NCBI GenBank assembly: GCA_013400155.1
Contig: VXBM01000422.1
Location: 124,001 to 188,000 of the forward strand
Direction: 5' to 3'
Length of the DNA: 64,000 nucleotides
From: Helopsaltes ochotensis
Taxonomy: Eukaryota > Chordata > Aves > Passeriformes > Locustellidae
The translations under genes were made by a program, and so were the position numbers. Below the pieces are notes generated by a model. The model was given only the letters and a program-made list of their open reading frames with translations, was not told the origin of the DNA and searched no databases. Numbering within the stretch: the stretch's first letter is position 1; each line of letters opens with the position of its first letter. Positions 34,920-45,600 of the stretch are shown here, piece after piece.

Positions 34920-35175
34920 GAGGCTGTCAAGAAAATCTCAGGACCTGCCTCCTGGAAGTTAACAGCTGCAAGCGAGCTCAGTCAGACACGCACAGAGGAG
35001 CCTTTGTGAGGGAAATGTTTGGCTCGGACACACCACAGGCGCTCCCATTACGCCTAAAAGCGTGGATGAGTTTTTCCTCCTCCCACAGGCACACTGACAT
35101 TGCTAAAAATAAGAGTTTAGCCCAGTTGCTGATGCTAATTTTTCCCTGCCCAGTCGCTCTGGACCAGTAGGTCTG
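34920..35175 (+). promoter_or_regulatory. Possible enhancer-like patch with MEF2-type site
   Basis: CTAAAAATAA at 35103-35112 fits the MEF2 consensus YTAWWWWTAR exactly. Just upstream, about six CpGs (AAGCGAG, CACGC, CTCGG, GGCGC, TACGCC, AAGCGTG) lie within some 100 bases of otherwise CpG-poor DNA. TGCTGATGC at 35128-35136 resembles a MAF half-site. The combination is suggestive only. Confidence 0.25.
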
Positions 35176-35251
35176 TTTTGCAGTTAACAGTTGTTGCTCT
35201 TTCAGACTCAGAAGTAGTAAGGGATAATTGGGAAAATGTGTTAAACCGGCC

Positions 35252-35276
35252 CTATTATGACTGGTCTATTATGACT
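35252..35276 (+). repeat. Short direct repeat
   Basis: CTATTATGACT occurs at 35252-35262 and again at 35266-35276 (14-base period). Confidence 0.85.
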
Positions 35277-35511
35277 TCATGCTTCTGTTTACCCTGGGAT
35301 GCTCTTAGCTCCAGAGGGCTCTGCTGATTGCCCGATGTCCCAGTGATGGATTTTGCCTACCCCAGACAGCAAGGCAGTGTGCTGCTTTTATTTCCAGCTA
35401 ACCTTCTTAAAACAATAGCTCATCCGTTGTTTGGGGGGACTGCAGCTCATGTACAAACAGGGTGGCACGACAGTGAGAGGCCAAAGGGACAGCCTGCTCT
35501 CTGTAAGTTCA

Positions 35512-35797
35512 TTGGGGGTGGTAAACACAAGAGAGGGAGAGAAGCTATTTAAGCTCCAGAACAATGTTGGCACAAGAACAAATGGGTCTGAATTGGCCAT
35601 GAATAAATGTAAGCTGGAAATTAGAAGAATATTTCTAACCCTCAGCACAGTGAGGCTTGGGAACAGTCTTCTCATTGGGACAAGAAGCCTAACTGGGTTT
35701 AAGATGGAACTTGATAAATTTATGAAAAGGATTATATGTTGTGGTTGCCTAAGACAGCAGGGGATTGGACACAATGACGCAGGATGCCTTTTCCAAG
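35512..35797 (+). mobile_element. Ancient CR1 LINE 3' fragment
   Basis: The order of words fits an old amniote CR1 subfamily: GCTATTTAAGCTCCAGAACA, ATGTTGGCACAAGAACAAAT, GGGTCTGAATTGGCCATGAA, TAAATGTAAGCTGGAAATTA, GAAGAATATTTCTAACCCTC, TGGGAACAGTCTTC, AAGATGGAACTTGATAAATT, TATGAAAAGGATTATATG, TGGTTGCCTAAGACAGCAGG, GGATTGGACACAATGACGCA. It is far more diverged than the copy at 10.8 kb. It remains open for a 153-codon frame on + (35431-35892) and a 137-codon frame on -, both by-products: this is the non-coding-like 3' end of the LINE. Confidence 0.88.
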
Positions 35798-37160
35798 CCA
35801 ATGTTCCTCACAGCAAAAGCAACAATTACTCTTTCATATGTGTGTTTTTCAGGGCCTTCTTTTCCACTCCAGGGCTGCACTTCTATTCATAACCACACCA
35901 AAGGAATTTAGGTTCAAAAGTCAACCTGGCAGCTCTCTCCTGCCAGACCGTGGTGCTGGCCTGTGACCATGCCGAAATCCAACCTGGGAATGAAACCCAG
36001 CCTTGATTTTCTTTGGAAATTATATTATTTGCTGCAACTGAAAAATGACAGGGCCTTAATTCTTACAGAGTCTTAATTCTCTCACTGATGAAGAGACTTC
36101 TACGCAAAATTTGGCACAGTTTCCTGTTTCTCATTAAGAAAAGCCTAAAACTGGAATAATAAGTAAACTCTTGATCAGGGTGAAGGTACACTGGCAAAAC
36201 TGTTTGAGGCAGTGTAAACAGTTTATCACACACTGTATACCTGGAGGATGTGATAAATATAGTTGTTCAGGCTCAGAATTTAAAATTGTTGCATAGCAAT
36301 GGGAAAGAGTTTTGTATTAACTAACTGAAATTTAATAGAAGTATTTAAATTAGGATTTCTGTATAGCAAATGTAAGAAAAGCTCATGATAATGTTTTTGC
36401 TGCAGGAAACAGTGGTAATATCCTTCCAATATATATTTTGTTTCAGCAAAGGCAGTTATTTCATTGTTTTCATGCTGAATTATTGGCTAGAGATAACAAA
36501 GACTTTTCCTTTATCCTATCAGCCTTCCTCCAAATTATGGCTGTGTAAAATACAGTCAAAGTCAAAACCACCTGAAAGTCAGGAATTGTGCAACAGTGCA
36601 TTCATATAAACACTTGAGCTGTTGGGTAGAGCTTCAGTTCACTAAGAAGGAAAATGATGACTCCTTAGAGGAACTTCTAATTACATATTTGTTCTTACCC
36701 AAACATGCTACTTAGAATTCCAAAAGGGTCACTGCAGCCTCTGTAGGCTAGAGCTGTTCTTCTGCACTCTCATAGCATCCAGCAGGCACAGTTGGCTGCA
36801 GATGGATTTCTCACAGCACAATAGCCTTCCTGCCTCAGTGTCCTGCTTTGGATAAGAACAGGGAAATACTTTTTAAAATAGCAGAGGTCTCTCTTTCTGG
36901 CGGCTTCCTCCGTGGATAATTCAGTACAGCAAATCCGTGTCACATATCATGCTTCAACAACTTCAGATATTTGAGATGGTTGCATGGTACTGTTACCCAC
37001 CATCCTCTGACTGAGGTCTGTTGGATGTCAATGCTTAGCTGCTATTTGTGTGTGATCTGCTTTGCAAAGTTTATAAAAGCTTCATGAAAAGCGTGGAAGG
37101 TGGTTGGTCGTACTTCTCTGTCTGCCGGTTGTAAAAAATAAATTAGTTCAAATTATATTT
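35798..37160. other. Non-coding AT-rich sequence
   Basis: No gene recognised. Imperfect short direct repeats of CTTAATTCT occur near 36055-36080. Confidence 0.5.
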
Positions 37161-37216
37161 ACCTCCTTTGTGAAGTACTTTGAGGTGCAGCAAATGAAAA
37201 GCAGTAAATAAAATAG
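37161..37216 (+). repeat. Ancient amniote SINE (MIR/L3-like) tail
   Basis: TACCTCCTTTGTGAAGTACT, then TTGAGGTGCAGCAAATGAAA, then AGCAGTAAATAAAA matches the old tail type 'gtaaagcgctttgagatcctcagatgaaaggcgctatataaat'. Word order and spacing are preserved although many bases have changed. Confidence 0.5.
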
Positions 37217-38127
37217 ATCGTGATTAGCTGTTACTTTATGTGATAAATACAACCGACTATTTCACAACTGCATTAACTTGTATTTGGAGTTCTATAAAAC
37301 TTTATGAAATCAAGAAGGAGGGTAATCATTTTACAAACACTGTCTTCTGCAAGTATATGCTCACTCTTTACACAGATGAATTCCAGATCTTTGTCCAAAA
37401 GAGCCATATTGTGCTTTATCACACAGAACCTGGTGTCCAAAATGCCAAAGGAAAAATGTCTACAAAATAAAAAGGGCCAAGAAAGTAAAGATATTTTTTG
37501 ATTAAGGCAGTTCTGTATGGACCAATTCCAAAGGAAGTGTCTCAAAAATTAATGGACTGCACCAGATCTCTGAGCCATTTCTGTCTGGAGGACCACTTAC
37601 AAGCAGCAGTGATGGTAGCCAGAGAGAAAACATTCAAATGTCTCAAGTTGGTTTGTGCATTTGAGAATAGTTCATTGAAGAATCATCCTATTAGGAATGC
37701 AGGCTTGAATGTAAGTTGCCATATATGTAGCATTGCAGTATGCAGAGTAGATGTGTATGACTAATTTTGATACCAGAGTGCAAAGCATTCTCTTACGGTT
37801 TTCAGAAACAACTTTTAAAGTCCTGGGGATAAGCAAAACTTTTCTGGTTGGCTCGGTGGTGCTGTGTCTAATTTCCTTGCTGAAAGGTGAGTTCCCAGAT
37901 CTGTGCATTACGAATCAATTTTTCTATGAACTTAGGTACTGTGACTGTATTTTTATTTAGTTGGATTTCTGATTGCAAACTGCCCAGAGTTTTGACGTCT
38001 ATTGACAAATAAGATACTCCCAGGCCACGAAAGTGTCAGGAATATGATGTGAATAACATCACTGGTTTCAGCTTCTAGCTGGCACTAGTGCCTTCATCAG
38101 CTTTTGCACTGCCAAAAAAGCACGCTG
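37217..38127. other. Non-coding AT-rich sequence
   Basis: Short frames on both strands with no motif. Nothing else recognised. Confidence 0.5.
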
Positions 38128-38247
38128 ATGGAGGCGGGATATGGGATTTACCATGGCAGATTGGTTAAGAGATGCTTCACGATCAGCATGGACACTCTGG
38201 TGGAGCCACAATATTACCCTCGTTACTCAGAAGAAGATGAGGTTTGA
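38128..38247 (+). other. Candidate short ORF / exon (39 codons)
   Basis: ATG at 38128 to TGA at 38245-38247. The peptide is of balanced composition and ends in PQYYPRYSEEDEV. The frame is open upstream to a TAG near 38086, and GAGGTTTGA at the end could be a weak donor. It is too short for statistical support and no homologue is recognised. Confidence 0.12.
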
Positions 38248-38280
38248 TCCTGCTTTTAGTGGAGTCAAAGTTGAAATGCC
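38241..38280 (+). repeat. Possible old sauropsid repeat fragment
   Basis: TTTGATCCTGCTTTTAGTGG followed by AGTCAAAGTTGAAATGCC resembles a motif common in old sauropsid repeats ('tttgatcctgcttccattgaagtcaatggcaaa'). It is only about 40 bases long. Confidence 0.3.
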
Positions 38281-40064
38281 ATGAGACAGCCGAAATACAA
38301 CTCACGCTATGAACTGTGCCATGCCAGAGTGGCATCTGAACACTGTCGTAAAATCATCCAGCTATTTAGAAAAACAAACTCTAGAGATATTATTTAACAC
38401 TCTGACCTCCAGCAGAAATAAATTGCAGAGACAGAAGGAGGAAGTGCACATATTTTTTGCTGGCACATTTTCCTTGAATTTGAGGCCACTGTTGGTTTTC
38501 CACAATTGTGGCTGGAAGTTTAAAAGCAAAATGTGCACCATCGAGAAACAAGCGAAGGGACATGTGCAGAGTTCTCTGCCTTGCGTGCTGGCTGCTGACT
38601 TTGTAAAGAAATCTCTTGTGCACATTTAAAGCAATGGAATTTCTATACAGTTTAGGATTGCATTATCATAGAAAGAAAATATGAAATCAGTGTGATATAC
38701 AGAAATATTGGGACAGGCTCTGTGAGCTTTTGGAATTTATGTGGTATTCGCAAACAGTCATCAGCCAGAGGCTTTTGACCTTAAGTGACTACTAGTGCCA
38801 CTTATAACTCAGAAAGTATTAAACTGATCTAATAAGGTGAATTTTTCTATAATACAAACAGCTCTTTTATTAGTTTGCATCATTATTATTCAACATCCTG
38901 TATTTATTAGTAAGGACATTGCCTGGTGACAGATCTCAGCTGCAGATTTCTTGAGGTGATACTGTTGCTTGTTTTCAAAACAGCAGTTGAACAGACAAGA
39001 GAACAAATGCTTTCTCCGTACTTTGAACTGTGTTACCCCCGCAAATTTCACAGTAGCATCATTTCTATCTGTGTGTCTGTTAGGCAGAAGCAACATACTT
39101 TTTAATACAGCTTAACAGTTGTCACTTGGCTGATAATTTGCATTCTTAATGTTTCGACTTGCAGTCATCATCATTGAGCTGGCCCTTCACAATCTTAGGG
39201 CACCGATGTGATTTGAAGTATTTAACCTCTTGGATCAAGGGAACTGAAGCTCTGAATTTAAAGCAGGAAAAAGAAGCCTTGCTAAGATTAAGCAGGATGG
39301 GGGGGGTATGCTGCTGAAGTATTTGTATTAAGTGCTAGTTTCTTTCCATTAAAGAGGCACACTGGGAACGGCTTTCTCGGCTGGAAGTATTGTTATTTGT
39401 ACGTGGCACACATCCCCAGGGAGAGATGCTATGTATTATTTACTTCTAGTTTTACAGTTAGACCCACCCAATGTAGTCTGCTTCCAGCCTCAGAGCCACA
39501 GCTGACCAGAGCAGAGTTGCTTCACAGCAGGACCCCATCCTGGGCTGGCTCATGACTGCCTCTAACTGCATGGTCTGCTGTATATTTCATAGGCCTGAGA
39601 CAAACAGAGCATTTCCTTCCCAAAATGCATCCCAGTTTCAGAGTATTGTTATGTTCAGAAATCATTTTTATGACTCTTCTATTTAAGCTAAGATATTGTG
39701 GTTGAGATAAGCACAGAGGATACATGTGCCTACCAAGTAAAGTAGCTTTGAGGTGAAACATTCCTCACTGGTGGTAGATAAAAAGTTACGTGGTTTTGTT
39801 TTATTTTAAAAACATTGTGGACAGAAAAGACATTGAAGCCACGTCTTAATAGAGCCCCACAAATCACTTTAACCTTGGCAGAGCAGTGTCAGCTGGCATT
39901 AGGCTTTATCACAGTGATAGCACAGCGCGGAGGAAGTCACCTCACCTGTCCCCGCAGTGCCTGTTATGTAAGAGGCTGTCTGCCCTCCAGAGAAGTTTGG
40001 GATGTTTCCCCAGTGAAGAGTGACAGGTCCCAGCCCAGGTGACGCTGGGGTGGCCAGCTTGAGG
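38281..40064. other. Non-coding sequence
   Basis: A 106-codon frame at 38309-38629 has no domain and is mirrored by two antisense frames. A run of eight G bases lies at 39299-39306. The GC rises after 39880. Confidence 0.45.
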
Positions 40065-40183
40065 GTCACAGAATCATAGGGCTGGGTTGGGAGGGACATT
40101 AAAGATCACCTAGCTCCAAACCCTTGCCAGGGGCAGTGACACCTTCCACCAGAAGTCACGCTTGGATGTACATCAAACCCCAA
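40065..40183 (-). mobile_element. CR1 LINE 3' end fragment, reverse orientation
   Basis: Reading the + strand, GTCACAGAATCATAGGGCTG, GGTTGGGAGGGACATTAAAG, ATCACCTAGCTCCAAACCC, TTGCCAGGGGCAGTGACACC and TTCCACCAGA are the complement of the CR1 3' end ('...tctagtggaaggtgtccctgcccatggcagggggttggaactagatgatctttaaggtcccttccaaccc...attctatgattct'). Only the last 100 or so bases of the LINE are present. It belongs to the same broad CR1 group as the copy at 10.8 kb. Confidence 0.9.
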
Positions 40184-40769
40184 ACCAGGTATTACAGGAG
40201 TGTGAGGGGGATGCAGGGCTTGCCCCCTTTGCTGAGGAAGACAATTATAATAACTAGAAAAATTACTGAATGAATCTTGCATCACTAGTGGGATCTCCCC
40301 GCACCGCACAAATGGTTGAAGGTCACCCTGGGAAGCCCAGAGAGCTGCAGTCTGCAGATGTTCCCAAGGGAGATGTTTCCCTTTGATGAAGTTTCCTGCT
40401 CACCAGCATTGTTCTCCTTGGGAGGCAGTTTCTCCAGATTCTCTGCCTAGCCCCTGGCTCTTGGCAGGGTTGGAAGTGGTGACTTCAGCTTTTGAAGCTG
40501 AATGTTACTAATTATTCCCCAAGTGAAGTGCAGCTGCAGGTACCATCCATCTTATCTAAGTGACTACCAGACTCAGATGGCGTGGAGAAAAGTTTTGATA
40601 ACCTACTTCAGAAATGGTACTAAAGAGTATTTATTAATTCTCAAATCACACAGTTCAGCTCAAAATATGGTTTTAAGCTTCAAAAAATTTGAGAAACTCC
40701 TCATTCACCTACATGCCAGGCCTCCCAGATGTGATGCCCACAGTTTTTCCAGACTGCTAGTGTGTTCAC
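40184..40769. other. Non-coding, moderately GC-rich sequence
   Basis: No recognisable element. A 133-codon frame begins at 40502 but has no domain and runs through the tandem duplication at 40770. Confidence 0.45.
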
Positions 40770-40801
40770 TTCAGACTGGTTTTATTTCAGACTGGTTTTA
40801 C
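40770..40801 (+). repeat. 16-bp tandem duplication (2 copies)
   Basis: TTCAGACTGGTTTTAT (40770-40785) is followed by TTCAGACTGGTTTTAC (40786-40801), with a single mismatch at the last base. Confidence 0.95.
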
Positions 40802-42298
40802 CTGGGGAAATCTGTGAAGAATCTGTTCCGTGAGAGCTTCCAGAAAAAGCCCCAGAAGGTCACTAGGGCAGCGTATTCCTTTCCTGCAGCTTCTCTCATC
40901 TAAAAGTCTAGATGTGTGATTTTATGTGTTCTAGTCCTGCAACATCTACTATGTTTCTTTTTCTCTGGGCAACCTGTTTTCAAGACAAACTATTCGCTAA
41001 AAGGATTTTTTTTTAAATATATTTCATTATTTATATGAGTTAGTTAGCCCAAACTAAAACTTGTATTATCCCAGTATGGAAAAGAAGAAAAGGTTTCAGT
41101 GAGTTATTTGATGTCATTCATTAAAATAGCAGAAAAAATATACCAAAGTGAGTTCTTCAGTTCTGCACTTTTTCTTCTAAACCTCATCCTCACTAGGCTC
41201 AGGTGGGTTTCAGCCTGGACACAGTCCTCAATCTATGTCTCCTTCCTAACTTCACAGTCCAGAACTGGCTATTAACAAACAAACAAACAAGTATGATTTT
41301 TCAGGAAAGTAACACGAAGTGCCAGCTCTGCGACAGGACTTTCACAGACACTGAGAAGGCTTCAAAAAATCTCATTTTTGACAAAGCATCATTTAGTCAT
41401 ATCAGAGAGGAAACTGAATGCTCTTTCAACATAATTCATAATTAGACACTTTTACAAAACTTTACCTGAAATGCTGAAATCCTTTCTGAATCTGCAGTTC
41501 TCAAATACAAGGACATCCCAAAGCTGATTTCATGGCCTCTTTGCAGCTGTTGCTAACATCCAAAGAAAAGACAGCACCCACTGTAGCGGTAGGATGAGAA
41601 ATGTGCTTTCTCTTACACTAACAGCATCACACAGGCCACTGACTATCCACAGTGATGGCACTGTTAGTCAGAACAGATGTTGTCAGGATTTAAGGTGTTG
41701 GACTCACAGCCTCAACAATTCTGGTCATGTCCTGTTGCTGGTGAGGGAAAGCTACCTCTGTGATTAGTTACACTCACGTGATGTGCTGCCTAATTGCTAG
41801 TCCCAGTCCTCCTTTGCATCTCTGAGGGCTTGTTTTGACTCTTAGCATTCCATAAATTATTTTCCCTGTAAGATCATCAAGGAGAACAACAGACAGAGGG
41901 AAACGTCCTGGGTAAGGTGACATAATTGCTTTCTCCCCAGACTGAGCTTTAACAGAGCAGCACAGTCACAGGTTTTATTTAAAATTTGTTGTGAGTCTTC
42001 CCTCTGTCAACAGAGAGAGAAAATTATTATTTGTGAACTTGGATATTTTAAAATGAAGGAAGGTAATAAAACAGGTGACAAGATGGTAAAAGCCTATAGG
42101 TCTTTTTGATGGATCACCAAGGACTTGCTGAAACACCAATTGACAGGCATTATATAAAACCTAAAATCATCAAATAAGTGAAGAGCAAGTTGAGAATCTA
42201 TAACACTGAAATCAGCAGAAAAGACCCATTAACTTAAATGGAAGGAAAATCTGGCCATTAAACAGCAACTTGCTTCAATCATAATATAAAACCTAATC
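40802..42298. other. Non-coding sequence with a short AAAC microsatellite
   Basis: (AAAC)4 lies at 41274-41290. Otherwise no gene or repeat family was recognised. Confidence 0.5.
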
Positions 42299-42637
42299 AT
42301 GAAATTACAAGGCCCCTTGCATTTTATTGCTCCTGTATTTCTGTCTCCTTCACTGACCCACAAACGTGACAGCAAAATAATTTCTATTCCTAAAGCAGTC
42401 CTTGTCAATAATGGAGTTGATGTAAGTTTTCCAACTGGGCCCAATGACATAATTATGAATGAAAACATTTTAATTCCTCTTACCCCTCTCACCCCTTGCC
42501 CCTACTGCAATCCATCTCTGTGCCCCACCAGCATGGGAAGAGTCTGGAATTGCTGCAAATGCAACATGCTCACTGAAGGGACAGAAGTCATAAGATTGGA
42601 GGAGGAGTACCTCTACCTGCCTCTTACTGCAGAATAA
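42299..42637 (+). other. Unrecognised 112-codon ORF with a zinc-ribbon cysteine pattern
   Basis: The frame starts with ATG and ends with TAA. Residues 67-70 read CPYC and residues 85-88 read CCKC, preceded by W83: a C-x2-C-x14-C-x2-C layout with Trp before the second knuckle, as in zinc-ribbon folds. The C-terminal part is acidic (EEEY). The N-terminal 60 residues are Ile/Pro/Leu-rich with no domain. There is no promoter or intron evidence, and an 87-codon frame overlaps it in antisense. It could be a fragment of an old gene or element, or chance. No family is assigned. Confidence 0.2.
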
Positions 42638-45600
42638 ATTCAAAAATTACTTATAGTGACAAAGATAAATCACCTGATATGCTTTCTCTTGTCTAAGTGA
42701 CTTCCTAGATTCTTTTTATGAGTAGCTCTTAGGGGCCTCTGCAAGCTTTTTAGAGTGGACGATGGTTAAGGTACCATTTGACTTCATTTTTTTGGGGCTG
42801 TGGTAGAGCAGAGATGGGTTTCTCAGAAAGGAGGTGAAGCACTGGGGCTAAAACACAGCGCTTTATACAGCTTTAGAAAGGAAACTTTGGAGACTGCCCC
42901 TCAGTGTCTGGGCTCAGGAAAAGGTGACAAGAACAGCTCAGGATGCCGAGGGCGAAATGAGGAAGCTCAGATAAATATCTCCAGGGGCTGGTGAGGTGGT
43001 GGATGATTGCTCCTCCTGGACTGGAGAGTGATTCCATGGTTCTCACTGGGGTCAGACAACTCTATTTGCAGCAGCCAGCAAGAGCTTTACTTGCAGGTTG
43101 CTAAGCCTTTAGGATGGACACAACAAAAGTTTAACTCAGAGCTCTGCAGCTCAGCTCCCTTCAATTAATTTAATTTCCTCATGAAATTAAGCATGCAGTG
43201 GTCCAGGACTAAGCCCAAGTTTCTCAGAGGCGTTGGTCAGAAACAAATGCCTGGTTGGGAAATGTTCCTTGCACAGAGGTGGGAAAATTCTCTTTCTGCA
43301 AATTTGTGAAAAGTGACAATAATTAAAATACAAATAAAATGCTCTTGAATTGAAAAGGAAGACCGAGACATGCATGCATGTGTTATGCTGCTATATGACC
43401 CCCAAGAGTTGTGTCTTTTTCCCGACCCAAATACAGGGGAAATTTGTGCAACATAAGTGCTGCCTAGTGAAGATCTGGTTTGCAGGAGCAAACAGACCTG
43501 TAACAAAGTGTGTGGATTTTGGTCCTTGGCCTGGTGAAGAGACAAGGCATCACTCTCTATGGATGCCTTCTCTGAAGAAGGGAGGGGCCACACCACAGAG
43601 CATTTATGATGTTGCAAAAATATGCTGGAAATACACATTTCCATTTTCCCTACAGTCTGAAGGTGAGAGGATTAGGTCTTTTTGTATTATTAGTTTATGC
43701 TGCCGCGTTATGTGAAAGTCAGCAAACGGGAAAAAAGCTATATAAAGTGAATATATTCCTGTGCCATTTTTCTTGCTGCTGTTTCTAACATTTGTAACAG
43801 GTCCACTAAGCTACTCAGAGAGTAGCTGCCTAATCTCGCCTTGTCTAATATCACAAACAGTATTTTAATTTTAGATTTATGATTGCTTATCTTCTCAAAT
43901 TTCATAATCGCTTCATCAGTAGAAACACACTGTTTATACCCCATAGATAAGGGTAACCTTCCCACCCGAAATGGCATGATTATAAATTTATGACAGGAAC
44001 AGAAGGGTTTGTGTATGTAACTTCCACTGCTCTTGCTATTTTTCATTTTGAGAACATGCCATTGTCTTTTGTCAGGCAGGATTTTCTTCCATCCATTTGT
44101 GTCTTTCAGCAAAGCAACCGTCTGAAATGCAAAGCAAATTATGTTCGTAGCCTACTCCCATCTCCCTTTCAGTTGGAAAGAAGCAGATGGTTTACTGTAT
44201 GTCACGATAGGACATGAAATAGATTGACTCCATATATTTGTCAGAAGAGAAGGAAGGCTTTATTTTCAATTCCAACATTTTCTTTTAAAACATGCTGCGC
44301 TAAAAAGGTGTATTATTGGTCCATCGCACTGACACTTCTCTCTATTAGTTAAATAATAGCAAACAACACCTGAGGACAGCTGTTATAAGAAACAAAAAAA
44401 GCCCCCACTGTTTACTTAACATGTTCTAAGAAACAGAGATATGTTTTGAAAAAAAAACTGTTAACAGCTTTCCCTTAGAAAAAGAACTAACAATAGTTAA
44501 CAAGCTAAAATTCTTTCAGGCTCAGAAATATCAAGCCCACATCTGTATAGATATGAATATCTGTATTTCTGTGACTTCTGAACATGTTAATGGCATTTAA
44601 ATATAATCCCAATAAGAAAAGTTGATTTTTTGTTCTTTCAGACCTGAGAAGGTTGTATAGCATATTTTAATACCCTGAAGCAGTTCATATTTTGCACGAT
44701 GCTGAAAGCTGCTGCTACAAGACAAAACTAGTTTAAAATAACTATTAGAAGGTATTAAATTTGGAAGAAAAGCACCTAATTCCTACCACCTTGCAGGTTA
44801 AAGAATTTGCAGACCACAAAGTCTGTTTAAGAGTGCTACAAATTGCAAAGAGCAGGAATTCCTCAGTTATTTGCTTACTAATTCTGTTTTTTATAGTGAG
44901 GTGGAAAGACAGATAGACACATGCACAGATGTTTGTGCACTTATTTTGTTGAAGTTGTAATGCTGTAAAACCTATGGAGGGAAGATAGATTAGCCTTAAG
45001 GTAATTATGCCATTACATTCACACGCAGAGCACGAATGTGTTTTATTCAGAGTAACTGCATGCTGAGAGTTGTGGTACTTCAGCTATTCTGGTCTTGTTA
45101 AATCTGTTGGGTAGGCAAGTCATCTTGTGAACCATACTTTGCACTTTACTCAGGTAGACAGCTCTGCTAGAGGATTTTATTTGCCACTGCTATGCCTTGT
45201 GGTGGAGTTCTTCTCATGCAACAGAGTACAAAATTGTCGATGAAAATGCATGAAGTAGTATTTTATAACCATATTTAATATCTTCTGCCCACACACACAG
45301 GAGACTGTCCAAAAAAGAGCAAAAAAGAATAAGGTCACTTACATTACCTAGATAAATTGAAACCAAATATATATTAATGAATCAATAAGCTTGTAAATCT
45401 AGTAGATCCCTAGCAGAAAGAAGTGTCCTATCCCAACTCCCTTTCAAAAAGTGTTCTTATTGTACTAACCAGACATTCTGCAAAGATGTCTGGAAGAGCT
45501 GGCCCTTTGCCTATGCCCAGCATGAGTATTTATAAAGTCATTTTAGAGAAGTCATGACAGCATCTATTTAAGAAAGTCCTCTCAAAAGTAAGTTAATAGT

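Noticed and set aside
35388..35801. 137-codon antisense open frame
   Set aside because: It runs across the ancient CR1 3' fragment and has no domain; it is a by-product of the repeat.
43237..44112. Three overlapping frames of 121-135 codons on both strands
   Set aside because: They overlap one another in opposite directions with no domain, the usual pattern of chance frames.
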